In this document: positions 46,326 through 55,957 of the stretch, in pieces
Layout: the number at the start of each line of letters is the position of its first letter
Numbering within the stretch: position 1 is the stretch's first letter
Source of the DNA: Stenotrophomonas maltophilia
GTDB lineage: Bacteria > Pseudomonadota > Gammaproteobacteria > Xanthomonadales > Xanthomonadaceae
Assembly: GCF_002138415.1 (NCBI RefSeq)
Contig: NZ_CP015612.1
Coordinates: 3,078,001 to 3,142,000, forward strand
Direction: 5' to 3'
DNA length: 64,000 nt
Program-made: the position numbers and the translations under genes
The notes under the pieces: model-generated
The model's input: the letters and a program-made list of their open reading frames with translations, nothing else
Databases searched by the model: none
What the model was told of the DNA's origin: nothing

Positions 46326-48233
46326 TCAACGTCCGCGCAGGAACCAGCGGTCGATCTCCGCCAGCGAAAAACGGGCCCAGGTCGGCCGGCCGTGATTGCA
46401 CTGGCCCGATCGTTCGGTGATTTCCATGTCGCGCAGCAGCGCGTTCATTTCCGGCACGGTCAGCCGTCGGTTGGCACGCACCGCGCCATGGCAGGCCATG
46501 GTCGACAGCAGCTCATCGCGCGCACTTGCCACACGCCGGCTCTGGCCGTGTTCGCGCAGGTCGGTCAGCACGTCGCGCAGCAGCCCTTCCGGTTCGGCAT
46601 GCGCCAGCAGCGCCGGAATGCTGCGCACGTGCAGCGAACCGGGGCCGGCACGGGTCACTTCGAAGCCGAGTGCGGCCAGCGTTTCGGCTTCGCTTTCGGC
46701 GGTGTCGGCCTCGCGCTCGCCCACCGCCAGCGTGATCGGCACCAGCAACGGCTGCGACTGCAGGCCGATGCCATCGTGCGCGTTCTTCAGCCGCTCGTAG
46801 CCGATGCGCTCGTGCGCCGCATGCATGTCGACCACGATCAGGCCTTCGGCGTTCTCGGCCAGGATGTAGATGCCATGCAGCTGCGCAATCGCGTAGCCCA
46901 GCGGCGGCACGCCGGCATCGGCACTGGTGACCGGCAGTCCGTTCTCGGTCGGCATCGACGGCAACGCAGCACCGCGCTCGGCGCCGGCCGGTGCGGCATA
47001 CAGCGCGGCATAGGCAGCCGGTGCGTCAGCCACCTGCAGCCCAAGGGGCTGCTGCGGGCGCCAGCCGGAAAAACCACCACCACCGCCGCCTGAGCCGGCA
47101 CCGGGCGCAGGCCCACGCACCAGCCCGAAACCCGACGCGCCTGCACTTGATGCCATCGGTGCAGCAGTAGCGTCCGCCGGATGCACCGGGCCAGCACCGA
47201 TCTCCTGCGCCGACATGCCGGCACGGGTATCGGCCAGGGCATCCTTCAGCGTGCGGTAGACGAAATCATGGACCAGCCGCGAGTCGCGGAAGCGCACCTC
47301 GTGCTTGGCCGGGTGCACGTTGACGTCGACGCGGGTCGGGTCAAGCTCAAGGAACAACACATAGGCCGGCTGGCGGCCGTGGTACAGCACGTCGCCGTAA
47401 GCCATCTTCACCGCGTGGGCGACGCTGCGGTCGCGCACCGAACGGCCGTTGACGTACAGATACTGCTGGTCGGCGCTCGCACGCGAATAACGCGGCTGCG
47501 CGATCCAGCCATGTAGGCGCAGGCCGGCACCACTGTGGTCGACGCGAACGGCCTGGTTGGCGAAATCCTCGCCCAGCGTTTCGGCCAATCGCGCATCGGA
47601 ATACAGATCGCCCGGCTTGTAGCGGCGCGAGGCCTTGCCGTTGTGCGAGACGCGCAGTTCGACATCCGGCCGCGCCAGCGCCAGCGAGCGCAGCCATTCT
47701 TCGATATGGCCCAGCTCGGTGCGCTCGGCGCGCAGGAACTTGCGCCGCGCCGGTACGTTGTAGAACAGCTCACGCACTTCCACCGTGGTGCCCGGCGCAT
47801 GCGCGCGCGGGGTCACTTCGCCGATCTTGCCGCCTTCGATCTGCAGCGCCGAACCGTGTTCGTCATGTGCGCGGCGCGAGGACAAGGTGAAACGGCTGAC
47901 CGAGGCGATCGACGGCAGCGCTTCGCCACGGAAACCGAGCGTGGCCACCGATTCAAGGTCGTCCAGATCGGCGATCTTGCTGGTGGCGTGGCGTGAAACC
48001 GCCAGTGGCAGCTGTTCCGGTGCGATGCCACTGCCGTTGTCGCGGATACGGATCAGGCGCACGCCGCCCTCTTCAAGATCGATATCAACGCGGCTGGCAC
48101 CGGCATCGATCGCGTTCTCGACCAGTTCCTTGACCACCGACGCAGGACGTTCGACCACTTCGCCGGCGGCGATCTGGTTGATGAGGATCTCCGGCAATGG
48201 CCGGATCGGGCGCGGATGGGTAGCAGACGTCAT
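46326..48233 (-). CDS. mutL: DNA mismatch repair protein MutL
   Basis: GHKL ATPase that links mismatch recognition to strand incision. 635 residues. N-terminal ATP motifs are [27 protein letters not shown] and [14 protein letters not shown] Gly/Ser/Pro-rich linker runs about 355-400. The C-terminal domain has [12 protein letters not shown], which fits the DQHA(x2)E(x4)E endonuclease motif absent from E. coli MutL, and [10 protein letters not shown], so nicking activity is likely. Start [11 protein letters not shown]. It is downstream of amiC, as in the enteric tsaE-amiB-mutL order. Confidence 0.96.
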   Translation of the reverse strand: MTSATHPRPIRPLPEILINQIAAGEVVERPASVVKELVENAIDAGASRVDIDLEEGGVRLIRIRDNGSGIAPEQLPLAVSRHATSKIADLDDLESVATLGFRGEALPSIASVSRFTLSSRRAHDEHGSALQIEGGKIGEVTPRAHAPGTTVEVRELFYNVPARRKFLRAERTELGHIEEWLRSLALARPDVELRVSHNGKASRRYKPGDLYSDARLAETLGEDFANQAVRVDHSGAGLRLHGWIAQPRYSRASADQQYLYVNGRSVRDRSVAHAVKMAYGDVLYHGRQPAYVLFLELDPTRVDVNVHPAKHEVRFRDSRLVHDFVYRTLKDALADTRAGMSAQEIGAGPVHPADATAAPMASSAGASGFGLVRGPAPGAGSGGGGGGFSGWRPQQPLGLQVADAPAAYAALYAAPAGAERGAALPSMPTENGLPVTSADAGVPPLGYAIAQLHGIYILAENAEGLIVVDMHAAHERIGYERLKNAHDGIGLQSQPLLVPITLAVGEREADTAESEAETLAALGFEVTRAGPGSLHVRSIPALLAHAEPEGLLRDVLTDLREHGQSRRVASARDELLSTMACHGAVRANRRLTVPEMNALLRDMEITERSGQCNHGRPTWARFSLAEIDRWFLRGR

Positions 48234-48260
48234 GCGGGGATGATAACGGAGCGGCCGAGG

Positions 48261-48327
48261 GTAGAGTCGAGCCATGCTCGACTGACGGGCTACCGGGAAG
48301 GCCCAGTCGAGCGCCGCTCGACTCTAC
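48261..48327. repeat. Inverted pair of GTAG-type REPs between amiC and mutL
   Basis: Plus-oriented GTAG + AGTCGAGC-CAT-GCTCGACT (48261-48283) and minus-oriented AGTCGAGCG-CCGCTCGACT + CTAC (48305-48327). The two can also pair with each other. Confidence 0.88.
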
Positions 48328-48334
48328 AGAAAGC

Positions 48335-48359
48335 AGTAACCCGCCTTCGGCGGGTTACT
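48335..48359. terminator. Palindrome embedding the amiC stop codon
   Basis: AGTAACCCGCC-TTC-GGCGGGTTACT, a perfect 11-bp stem. The amiC TAA (48355-48357) lies in the arm. Same design as the efp end (GTAA...TTAC). Confidence 0.65.
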
Positions 48360-49923
48360 TGCTGCCGCCGGCCATGGTGCCGGCTGCGTCGATCTCGGCC
48401 TGGGCGCGGGCGGCATACAACGTGCCCGGTGGCGGCTGGCGGCTGAAGAAGGTGTGCACACCGTCCAGCACCGCACCGGCGATCTTGCGCTGGTAGGCCG
48501 GGTCGATCAGGCGACGTTCTTCATCCGGATTGGAGATGAACGCGGTTTCCACCAGCATCGCGGGCATGTCCGAAGTACGCAGCACCGCGAAGTTGGCGCG
48601 CTCGATGTTCGGCTTGTGGTTGTTGCCGATCCGCTTCAGGCCGCCCAGCACATGGCCGGCCGCGTCCTCGGAGGCCTTCATGTAGCCGCTCTGGGCCAGA
48701 TCCAGCAGCACGTTGGCGAGCGTGCCTTCGGTCTGCTGCAGGCGCACGCCACCGACCAGATCGGCCGCGTTTTCCTTGTCCGCCAGCCAGCGGGCGCGCT
48801 GCGAAGAAGCGCCCTTGGTCGACAGCACGTACACCGACGAGCCGGTGGCCGAACGGTTTTCGGCCGCATCGGCGTGAATCGAAATGAAGATGTCGGCCTT
48901 GTTCGCACGCGCCTTCTGCGCGCGCATCGGCAGCGGGATGAACACGTCGCTGTCGCGGGTCAGGTAGGCCTTCAGGCCCGGCGTTGCGTTGACCTGGCGG
49001 GCCAGCTCACGCGCTACGGCCAGGGTCACATCCTTCTCGCGCTTGCCGGTCGGGCCGATCGCACCGGGGTCCTGGCCGCCGTGGCCCGGATCGATGGCCA
49101 CCACCAGGTGGCGCATGCCGGCCTGCATGCGGATGCGCGAGGCATCGCTGGGCATGGCCGGACGCGGTGGCACCACCGTGGTCGGAACCGGTGCAGGCGC
49201 TGTGGCCGGCGGCGTGGTTACCACGGCGGCGGTACGCTGGCCGGCAAGGATCGCAGCCGGCGATGCGGACGGCGTGCTGCTGGCAGCCGTGCCCGCTGCC
49301 GCGACCTGGGCCGGTGCAGTGGACGGGGCCGGGGTCGGTGTGGCCGGTGTGGCAGCGGCGGCGCTGGCCTGCTGCTGTACCTGCGCGGTCAACAGCGCGG
49401 TGGCGCGCGCGGCGTCGTTGCGCGACTGCGCGCTCTCGGCCGGCGTCGGCGTCGGTGCGGGCGTGTTGACCGGTGCCTGCGGCTGCACCGCCGGCGTCGC
49501 TGCCGGACGGCTGGCGGCCACGGCCGGGCCATCGCCCGGCCATTCGATCACCAGCTTGGATTCATTGCCTTCGCGCTGCATCTGCGGGCGGAACGGCGCC
49601 ACCGATTCAGCGAGGTCGAAAACGACACGGAAGGTACCCGGCACCGGCTGTCCGGTACGCACCGCCGTGACCACGCCCTGCGCGGCCGGCATTTTCAGGT
49701 TGCGTATGGCGCTGGAGTCCGGGAAATCGACCACCAGGCGGTTCGGTCCGGCCAGCGACAAGGTCTTGTAACCGCCACTGCCGACCAGCGAGATCTCGGC
49801 ACGGGTGCCGGTGGCGCCGGTATTCAGCAGGACCTGGCGGACTTCACCGGCCCACGCACTGACGCTCGCCAGACCCAGTCCGACGGCGGCACAGATTGCG
49901 ATGAGACGGTTCCCCGGGCGCAT
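48355..49923 (-). CDS. amiC: N-acetylmuramoyl-L-alanine amidase with AMIN domain (AmiC type)
   Basis: Periplasmic zinc amidase that cuts septal murein during cell separation. 522 residues. Signal peptide about 1-25, AMIN targeting domain about 28-130, a long Ala/Pro/Thr-rich linker about 135-270, and an Amidase_3 domain about 275-500 with VAIDPGHGGQDPGAIG, the SIHADA segment and the catalytic Glu of MLVETAFISNPDE. The linker is longer than in E. coli AmiB/C. It lies between tsaE and mutL. Confidence 0.93.
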   Translation of the reverse strand: MRPGNRLIAICAAVGLGLASVSAWAGEVRQVLLNTGATGTRAEISLVGSGGYKTLSLAGPNRLVVDFPDSSAIRNLKMPAAQGVVTAVRTGQPVPGTFRVVFDLAESVAPFRPQMQREGNESKLVIEWPGDGPAVAASRPAATPAVQPQAPVNTPAPTPTPAESAQSRNDAARATALLTAQVQQQASAAAATPATPTPAPSTAPAQVAAAGTAASSTPSASPAAILAGQRTAAVVTTPPATAPAPVPTTVVPPRPAMPSDASRIRMQAGMRHLVVAIDPGHGGQDPGAIGPTGKREKDVTLAVARELARQVNATPGLKAYLTRDSDVFIPLPMRAQKARANKADIFISIHADAAENRSATGSSVYVLSTKGASSQRARWLADKENAADLVGGVRLQQTEGTLANVLLDLAQSGYMKASEDAAGHVLGGLKRIGNNHKPNIERANFAVLRTSDMPAMLVETAFISNPDEERRLIDPAYQRKIAGAVLDGVHTFFSRQPPPGTLYAARAQAEIDAAGTMAGGSK

Positions 49924-50005
49924 GGCTCAGGATTCAATCACCGCGCTGAACGGAATGCAACACCTTTTTCCTTAATAATCCGTAACCTGCCGGTCTTTGT
50001 TCTCG

Positions 50006-50488
50006 TCAGCCGACAGAAATGGCCTGCAAGTCGCCCCCTTGGGGAAGCCGTTCCAGCCATTCATGTCCGACGTCGCTGGCCCCGGTGAGACGGACGCGAC
50101 GCCCCTGCCCCTCGATTTCCAGTGCCACCACCAAGTCGGTCGGCGGCAGCGCGCCCGCGCCGCGTTCCGGCCATTCCACCAGCCACAACACCGCGCTGCC
50201 CTCGTCCAGGCCCAGGAAATCGAGTTCACCGGCCTGGCCGATCCGGTACAGGTCCAGGTGCCAGGCCTCGCCACCGCTGGCCAGCGGATAGCGCTCGACC
50301 AGGGTGTAGGTCGGGCTGCGGATCGCGCCCTGCACGCCCAGTGCGCGCAGCAGTGCGCGTGCGGTGGTGGATTTGCCGGCGCCCAGGTCGCCGCGCAGTT
50401 CGACCAGCGCCTGCGGCGGCCGGGTGGCCGCCAGCCATTGCCCGAGCAGTTCGGTGGCATCGCTGTCGGCAAGGAAGAAATCGATCAT
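50006..50488 (-). CDS. tsaE: tRNA threonylcarbamoyladenosine ATPase TsaE
   Basis: P-loop partner of TsaB/TsaD in t6A37 synthesis. 160 residues. Walker A is LRGDLGAGKSTTARALLRAL; then SPTYTLVERYPL and HLDLYRIG. It overlaps nnr by four bases and is followed by amiC after 82 bp, the conserved nnr-tsaE-amidase-mutL order. Confidence 0.95.
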   Translation of the reverse strand: MIDFFLADSDATELLGQWLAATRPPQALVELRGDLGAGKSTTARALLRALGVQGAIRSPTYTLVERYPLASGGEAWHLDLYRIGQAGELDFLGLDEGSAVLWLVEWPERGAGALPPTDLVVALEIEGQGRRVRLTGASDVGHEWLERLPQGGDLQAISVG

Positions 50489-51969
50489 CGGGAGAGTTCC
50501 GGGTTGGCCAGTCGCCGCAACGGCGACAGCAGATCAGTAGGAAGCAGGCCGCGCGCGCCGTCGGCGGCAGCGACATCGCCCGCGAGCGCATGCAGCAGCG
50601 CACCGGCCGCAGCGGCGTCGAAGGCAGCCAGGCCTTGCGCGCGCAGGCTGGCGATGATGCCGGTGAGCAGGTCACCCATGCCACCCACGGCCATGCCGGG
50701 GTTGCCTGCGGCAATCAGCCGTGGCCGTTGCCCGGGCGCTGCGACGATGCTGCCGGCGCCCTTCAGCACCACCACGGCGTGGAAGCGCTCGGCCAGCACC
50801 TGCGCGCAGGCGTAGCGGTCGGCCTGGATGTCAGCGGTGCTGCAACCGAGCAGGCGCGCGGCCTCGCCCGGGTGTGGCGTAAGGATGGCGTCGGGCAGCG
50901 CGCGCGGATCCTGCGCCAGCAGATTCAGTGCATCGGCATCGACCACCAGCGGCCTGGCGCTGGCCAGCACCCGCGCAAACAGTGCGCGCGCCCATTCGTC
51001 CTGGCCCAGACCGGGGCCGATCGCCACCACCCTGGCCTTGTCCAGCAGCGCCGGCAGCACATCGCCATCTTCCAGTGCATGGGTCATGGCCTCGGGCAAC
51101 CGAGCCAGCAACGGGCCAACGTGGTCGCGGCGGGTGCCCAGGCTCAGCAATCCAGCACCCGCGCGCAACGCCGCTTCAGCCGCCATGGCGATGGCGCCGC
51201 CGCTGCCATGGTTGCCGCCGACGCACAGCACGTGCCCGGATTCGCCCTTGTGGGTATTGGTGCGGCGCGGCGGCAACAGTGCCGGCAAGCGAGCCTGGGT
51301 CCAGTGCTCCGCGGCGGGTGACACGCCCTTCCCTGCGGCTGCGGGTAGCTGCAGCGGCGCCAGCGCCTTCCGCCCGCAATGGTCCAGCGCGTCGCCGGTA
51401 TACAGCCCGCGATGCGGCACGATGAACTGCACGGTCAGCGCCGCCCTCACCGCCTCGCCCGGTACGGCGCCGCGGTCGGCATCCACGCCACTGGGGACGT
51501 CCAGCGCCAGAACCGGTGCCGCCTGCGCGTTGAGCGCGGCAATCAGCGTCCGCGCCACGCCCTCCGGCACGCGATCGAAGCCCAGCCCGAACAGGGCATC
51601 GACCCAGATATCGGCCTCGGGAAGCGCGCCGTCGAAATCGGTGATGGTGCCGCCGTCGGATGTGAATTCCGATGCTGCACGCTGTGCCAGCACGGTTGAC
51701 GGCGACTTCCCCGGCAAGGCGATCACCATCACCTCGCGCCCGGCCTGCAGCGCGTGACGGGCCAGCACATGGCCGTCGCCGCCGTTATTGCCCGCACCAA
51801 CCACCACGCCGATCCGCTGCGCATGCGGCCAATGCTGCAACAGGCACTGCCAGGCGGCCTGGCCGGCCTGCTCCATCAGGCCCCAGCCGCCGTCGGCGGC
51901 CAGCGCCGAGGCCTGCGCATCAAGCACACGCGCGGCAGCGGAATCGAACAGATCGGCAAGGTTGGCCAT
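50485..51969 (-). CDS. nnr: Bifunctional NAD(P)H-hydrate epimerase / ADP-dependent dehydratase
   Basis: Repairs hydrated NAD(P)H. 494 residues with two domains: N-terminal epimerase (YjeF_N, about 10-210, with VVGAGNNGGDGHVLARHA) and C-terminal ADP-dependent dehydratase (about 225-490, with HVLCVGGNHGSGGAIAMAAE and GNPGMAVGGMGDLLTG). Start MANLADLFDS. It is divergent from queG with only 23 bp between the two start codons. Confidence 0.95.
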   Translation of the reverse strand: MANLADLFDSAAARVLDAQASALAADGGWGLMEQAGQAAWQCLLQHWPHAQRIGVVVGAGNNGGDGHVLARHALQAGREVMVIALPGKSPSTVLAQRAASEFTSDGGTITDFDGALPEADIWVDALFGLGFDRVPEGVARTLIAALNAQAAPVLALDVPSGVDADRGAVPGEAVRAALTVQFIVPHRGLYTGDALDHCGRKALAPLQLPAAAGKGVSPAAEHWTQARLPALLPPRRTNTHKGESGHVLCVGGNHGSGGAIAMAAEAALRAGAGLLSLGTRRDHVGPLLARLPEAMTHALEDGDVLPALLDKARVVAIGPGLGQDEWARALFARVLASARPLVVDADALNLLAQDPRALPDAILTPHPGEAARLLGCSTADIQADRYACAQVLAERFHAVVVLKGAGSIVAAPGQRPRLIAAGNPGMAVGGMGDLLTGIIASLRAQGLAAFDAAAAGALLHALAGDVAAADGARGLLPTDLLSPLRRLANPELSR

Positions 51970-51979
51970 GCGGGGATTT

Positions 51980-51985
51980 TATACT
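51980..51985 (+). promoter_or_regulatory. Possible -10 element of queG (leaderless start)
   Basis: TATACT lies seven bases before the queG ATG, so a transcript from it would begin at or next to the start codon. No matching -35 is seen at 17 bp. Confidence 0.4.
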
Positions 51986-51992
51986 GGTGCAC

Positions 51993-53063
51993 ATGTTCCC
52001 CGTCCCCGCCCCTGTCGATCCGGCCCAGGCCGTGCAGCGCATCCGCGAACTGGCCCGTGCGCATGGCTTCCAGCGCTGCGGTATCGCCGGCATCGAGCTG
52101 GGCGAGGACGAGGCGCACCTGGCCGACTGGCTGGGCCAGGGCCTGTACGGCACGATGGACTGGATGGCGCGCCACGGCACCCTGCGTGCGCGCCCGGCCG
52201 AGCTGCTGCCCGGCACCGTACGGGTGATCTCGGTGGGCATGGACTACAGCCACAAGGACGACACCGAAGCCTGGGCAACCCTGGCCGACCCGGGCCGCGC
52301 CTACGTGGCCCGTTACGCCTTGGGCCGCGACTACCACAAGCTGATGCGCAACCGCCTGCAGAAGCTGGCCACGCAGATCAACGATGAAGTGGCACCGCTG
52401 GGCTACCGCGTGTTCGTCGATTCGGCGCCCGTGCTGGAACGCGCACTGGCGCGCAATGCCGGCCTGGGCTGGATCGGCAAGCACACCTGCCTGATCGATC
52501 GCCATGGCGGCTCCTGGTTCTTCATCGGCGAGATCTACATCGATATCCCGCTGCCGATCGATGCACCGGCCACGGCACACTGCGGCACCTGCACGCGCTG
52601 CATCGATGTCTGCCCGACCCAGGCCATCACCGGCCCGCAGCGGCTGGACGCGCGGCGCTGTATTTCCTACCTGACCATCGAGCACGACGGTGCCATCCCC
52701 GAAGACATGCGGCCGTTGATCGGCAACCGCATCTACGGCTGCGACGACTGCCAGCTGGTCTGCCCCTGGAACAAGTTCGCCAAGCGCACCGACGAAGCCG
52801 ATTTCCGCGCGCGCAACAACCTCGACACTGCCCGTCTGGACCAGCTGTTTGCCTGGGACGAAGCTGAATTCCTGCGCCGTACCGAAGGCAGCCCGATCCG
52901 GCGCAGCGGCCATGAACGCTGGCTGCGCAACATCGCCGTGGCACTGGGCAATGCACCGTCCTCGGCCGAAGCGTTGGCCGCGTTGCATACCCGCGTCGAT
53001 GATCCCTCGCCGCTGGTGCGTGAACACGTGCAGTGGGCGCTGGGCCAGCACACGGTGCGCTGA
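51993..53063 (+). CDS. queG: Epoxyqueuosine reductase QueG
   Basis: Cobalamin- and Fe-S-dependent enzyme for the last step of queuosine synthesis. 356 residues. Conserved blocks are [14 protein letters not shown], the first 4Fe-4S set [16 protein letters not shown] and the second [13 protein letters not shown]. The C-terminus has HEAT-like sequence. A GTG two codons upstream (51987) is an alternative start. No ribosome site is seen in the 23-bp gap to the divergent nnr. Confidence 0.95.
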   Translation: MFPVPAPVDPAQAVQRIRELARAHGFQRCGIAGIELGEDEAHLADWLGQGLYGTMDWMARHGTLRARPAELLPGTVRVISVGMDYSHKDDTEAWATLADPGRAYVARYALGRDYHKLMRNRLQKLATQINDEVAPLGYRVFVDSAPVLERALARNAGLGWIGKHTCLIDRHGGSWFFIGEIYIDIPLPIDAPATAHCGTCTRCIDVCPTQAITGPQRLDARRCISYLTIEHDGAIPEDMRPLIGNRIYGCDDCQLVCPWNKFAKRTDEADFRARNNLDTARLDQLFAWDEAEFLRRTEGSPIRRSGHERWLRNIAVALGNAPSSAEALAALHTRVDDPSPLVREHVQWALGQHTVR

Positions 53064-53107
53064 CGTGCGATCCTGAGCCCCCGTTCCGCCCGCAGCACGC
53101 CGTTCCC

Positions 53108-54439
53108 ATGCAGCCACGCAACAACGACATCCTCACCCCCAGCCAGCTCAACACCCTGGCCCGCGACCTGCTGGAAGGCAGCTTCCCGGCGATCTGGGTC
53201 GAGGCCGAACTGGGCAGCGTGGCGCGTCCTTCTTCCGGGCACCTGTATTTCACCCTGAAGGACGCACGTGCGCAGCTGCGTGCTGCAATGTTCCGGATGA
53301 AGGCGCAGTACCTGAAGTTCGTGCCGCGCGAAGGCATGCGCGTGCTGGTGCGCGGCAAGGTGACCCTGTACGACGCCCGTGGCGAGTACCAGATGGTGCT
53401 GGACCACATGGAGGAGGCCGGCGAAGGCGCACTGCGTCGCGCGTTCGAAGAACTGAAGGCACGTCTGGAGGCCGAGGGTCTGTTCGACCCGGCGCGCAAG
53501 CGGCCGATGCCGGCGCACGTGCAGCGCCTGGCAGTGATCACCTCGCCCACCGGCGCCGCCGTGCGCGACGTGCTGAGCGTGCTGGCCCGCCGCTTCCCGC
53601 TGCTGGAAGTGGACCTGCTGCCGACCCTGGTGCAGGGCAACAGCGCCGCTGCACAGACCACCCGCCTGCTGCAGGCGGCCGATGCCAGTGGTCGCTACGA
53701 CGTGATCCTGCTGACCCGCGGCGGCGGTTCGCTGGAAGACCTGTGGGCCTTCAACGATGAAGCACTGGCCCGTGCGATCGCCGCCAGTCACACCCCGGTG
53801 GTCTCGGCGGTGGGCCATGAAACCGACTTCAGTCTCAGCGATTTTGCCGCCGACCTGCGTGCACCAACGCCGTCGGTGGCGGCTGAACTGCTGGTACCCG
53901 ACCAGCGCGAACTGGCCTTGCGCCTGCGCCGCACGGCCGCGCGCATGGTGCAGCTGCAACGGCACACGATGCAGCAGGCCATGCAGCGTGCCGACCGCGC
54001 CCTGCTGCGCCTGAACGCACAGAGCCCGCAGGCGCGGCTGGACCTGCTTCGCCGCCGCCAGCTGGATCTGGGCCGGCGCCTGCATGCCGCCTTCAACCAG
54101 CAGCAGGAACGCCGTGCCGCGCGCCTGCGCCATGCCGCGGCGATCCTGCGCGGGCACCATCCGCAGCGCCAGCTTGATGCGATGCAGCGCCGTCTGGCTG
54201 CCCTGCGCGGGCGCCCGCAGATTGCGATGCAGCGTCTGCTGGAGCGCGATGCACTGCGCCTGCGCGGGCTGGCGCGTTCGCTGGAAGCGGTCAGCCCGCT
54301 GGCGACCGTGGCCCGTGGCTACAGCATCCTGACCCGCAGCGACGACGGTGCCCTGGTGCGGCACGTCGACCAGGTGCAGCCGGGTGACGCCCTGCAGGCC
54401 CGCGTTGGCGACGGCGTGATCGACGTGCAGGTCAAGTAA
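53108..54439 (+). CDS. xseA: Exodeoxyribonuclease VII large subunit XseA
   Basis: Catalytic subunit of the single-strand DNA exonuclease that works with XseB. 443 residues. N-terminal OB fold (about 10-105, [20 protein letters not shown]), catalytic core ([52 protein letters not shown]) and a C-terminal coiled-coil rich in Gln/Arg (about 275-400). It starts at MQPRNNDIL. Its last codons AAG TAA touch the left end of the inverted composite repeat. Confidence 0.95.
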   Translation: MQPRNNDILTPSQLNTLARDLLEGSFPAIWVEAELGSVARPSSGHLYFTLKDARAQLRAAMFRMKAQYLKFVPREGMRVLVRGKVTLYDARGEYQMVLDHMEEAGEGALRRAFEELKARLEAEGLFDPARKRPMPAHVQRLAVITSPTGAAVRDVLSVLARRFPLLEVDLLPTLVQGNSAAAQTTRLLQAADASGRYDVILLTRGGGSLEDLWAFNDEALARAIAASHTPVVSAVGHETDFSLSDFAADLRAPTPSVAAELLVPDQRELALRLRRTAARMVQLQRHTMQQAMQRADRALLRLNAQSPQARLDLLRRRQLDLGRRLHAAFNQQQERRAARLRHAAAILRGHHPQRQLDAMQRRLAALRGRPQIAMQRLLERDALRLRGLARSLEAVSPLATVARGYSILTRSDDGALVRHVDQVQPGDALQARVGDGVIDVQVK

Positions 54440-54440
54440 A

Positions 54441-54628
54441 GGGGTGTTCGGCAGGGCTGCGCCCTGCACCTGCAGATGCCTCAAGCCAAGGCAACGGCAA
54501 CAGCAAAAGCTGGCATTCCGCGGGTTGGCGGGGCGGTGTCGGAGCGCGGGGACGCCGCAAGTACGTCCATGTAGGCTTGGCAGCCGCATCCATGCGGCTG
54601 ACACCCCGCACTCCGACACCGCCCCACC
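54441..54628 (+). repeat. Composite hairpin module A
   Basis: Begins GGGGTGTTCGGCAGGGCTGC, then an AAGCC...GGCAACGGCAACAGC segment, ATTCCGCGGG and hairpin A. The stem is 15 perfect pairs (GGGGCGGTGTCGGAG 54530-54544 with 54611-54625) extended by GCGGGG/CCCCGC. The loop (about 52 nt) holds CAAGTACGTCCATGTA and a small palindrome AGCCGCAT-CC-ATGCGGCT (54582-54599). Module B at 54790-54972 is an inverted relative. Confidence 0.85.
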
Positions 54629-54650
54629 TCTGACAGATCTCCGCGATCGG

Positions 54651-54765
54651 GTAGATCCACGCCATGCATGGATGAATCCCCATCGGAATCGAATATTTCG
54701 AATCAAGATCGAAAAGCATCCACGCATGGCGTGGATCTACCGTGTCGACCAAGGTCGACACCTAC
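54651..54765. repeat. Cluster of three GTAG-type REPs
   Basis: GTAG + ATCCACGC-CATGC-ATGGATG (54651-54674, plus; one mismatch), CATCCACGC-ATG-GCGTGGATCTAC (54717-54740, minus) and GTGTCGACC-AA-GGTCGACACCTAC (54742-54765, minus). They occupy the centre of the 54441-54972 composite. Confidence 0.88.
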
Positions 54766-54789
54766 CAACAGCAGCAGAAATCTGTCGAA

Positions 54790-54972
54790 GGCGGGGTGGG
54801 TCCGGTTGCGGGGGCGTGAGCCGCATGGATGCGGCGACCGAGCTTACATGGACGTACTTGCAGCGGCCCCCGCAACCGGACCCACCCCGCCATCCCACGG
54901 AATGCACGCTGTTGCTGTTGCTGTTGCTCTGGCTTCGGCGGGCGCAGGGCTGCAAGCCCTGCCGAACACCCC
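54790..54972 (-). repeat. Composite hairpin module B (inverted)
   Basis: Reverse-complement relative of module A. The stem is 26 perfect pairs (54790-54815 with 54866-54891). The 50-nt loop read on the minus strand again has CAAGTACGTCCATGTA, GCTCGG and GCCGCATCCATGCGGC. The outer part keeps ATTCCGTGGG, repeated GCAACA units and GGGGTGTTCGGCAGGGC. Stem bases differ from module A but pair perfectly. The module ends exactly at the stop codon of the M48 gene. Confidence 0.85.
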
Positions 54973-55869
54973 CTACTTTGCCTGCTCGCAGAACTTCTGC
55001 CGGTACTCGAGGGCCTTCGGCATCAGCGCCTGCAGGTTCTGGATGCGGGTACCCGGGTTCGGGTGGGTGGAGGCGAACTCCGGCGGCGACTGGCCCCCAC
55101 TGGCCTGGCCCATCCGCTGCCACAGCGGCACCGCCTCGCGGGGATCGAAGCACGCCGCTGCGGCCAGCATCAATCCCACTTCATCGGCCTGGGTCTCGTG
55201 ACTGCGCGCATACGGCAACAGGTAACCGTAGCCCATCGCCGACATCATCATCTGTTGCTGCTGCGCGTCCATGCCGCTGGCGGCGCCGGCCATCTGCCCG
55301 ATCTGGGTGAGCTTCTGCTGGGCCATGCGCTGTGCACCATGGCGCAGCAGTGCATGGGCGATCTCGTGGCCCATCACCACCGCCATCGCATCGCGCGTAC
55401 GCGCCACCGGTACCAGCCCTGTGTAAACGGCCATCTTGCCGCCCGGCAGGCAGAACGCATTGGCCTGCTCGGACGGGATCACATTCACTTCCCACTGGAA
55501 ATCCCGCGCGAAGTGCGCCGGTTGCACGCCATGCTCCTGTGCCAGCGCGGTCTCCACCACGTCGACCTTGGCGATCAGCCGCTGGGCGATGTCGCGCACG
55601 TCGCGCGCGATCGGTGCGTTCGGATCCATCGGCCGTTCCTGCGACAGTATCTGCTGGTACGCCTGCAGCCCCAAAGCGGTCTCCTGGCGCGCGTCCAGGC
55701 TGCTGTCGATCATCACCTTCTCGCCGGTATAGGGGTCCACCGTGCGGTTGGAAAACCAGTAGAACACCGCATAACCGGCCGCCAGCAGCAACACCCACCA
55801 GCGGATGTTGCCGAACAGGCCGCGCCGTTGCGGGCCTTGCGGCGAGCGGGAGAAAGGATCGTTGCGCAT
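54973..55869 (-). CDS. M48-family metallopeptidase, membrane-anchored
   Basis: 298 residues. A Pro/Arg-rich N-terminus, one membrane helix (about 24-40, WWVLLLAAGYAVFYWF) and a periplasmic M48 peptidase domain with HEIAH near residue 157 and the third ligand in SHETQADEVGLML. The layout resembles LoiP/YcaL-type and M48C envelope proteases that handle outer-membrane proteins. A zinc-peptidase activity is likely; the substrate is unknown. It is 88 bp downstream of the SUMF1-fold lipoprotein. Its TAG stop touches repeat module B. Confidence 0.88.
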   Translation of the reverse strand: MRNDPFSRSPQGPQRRGLFGNIRWWVLLLAAGYAVFYWFSNRTVDPYTGEKVMIDSSLDARQETALGLQAYQQILSQERPMDPNAPIARDVRDIAQRLIAKVDVVETALAQEHGVQPAHFARDFQWEVNVIPSEQANAFCLPGGKMAVYTGLVPVARTRDAMAVVMGHEIAHALLRHGAQRMAQQKLTQIGQMAGAASGMDAQQQQMMMSAMGYGYLLPYARSHETQADEVGLMLAAAACFDPREAVPLWQRMGQASGGQSPPEFASTHPNPGTRIQNLQALMPKALEYRQKFCEQAK

Positions 55870-55957
55870 CGGGCGGTCTTCCGGCAGGTCCCGCCGGCTG
55901 GCGGGCACGGCGCAATCTTAGTGCGCCGATGCCCGCAGCGGGTGAAGCCGGGGCCGC

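Noticed and set aside
46326..48233. MutL as an endonuclease-less E. coli type
   Set aside because: The DMHA-x2-E-x4-E motif and GQCNHGRP are present, so the endonuclease type fits better.
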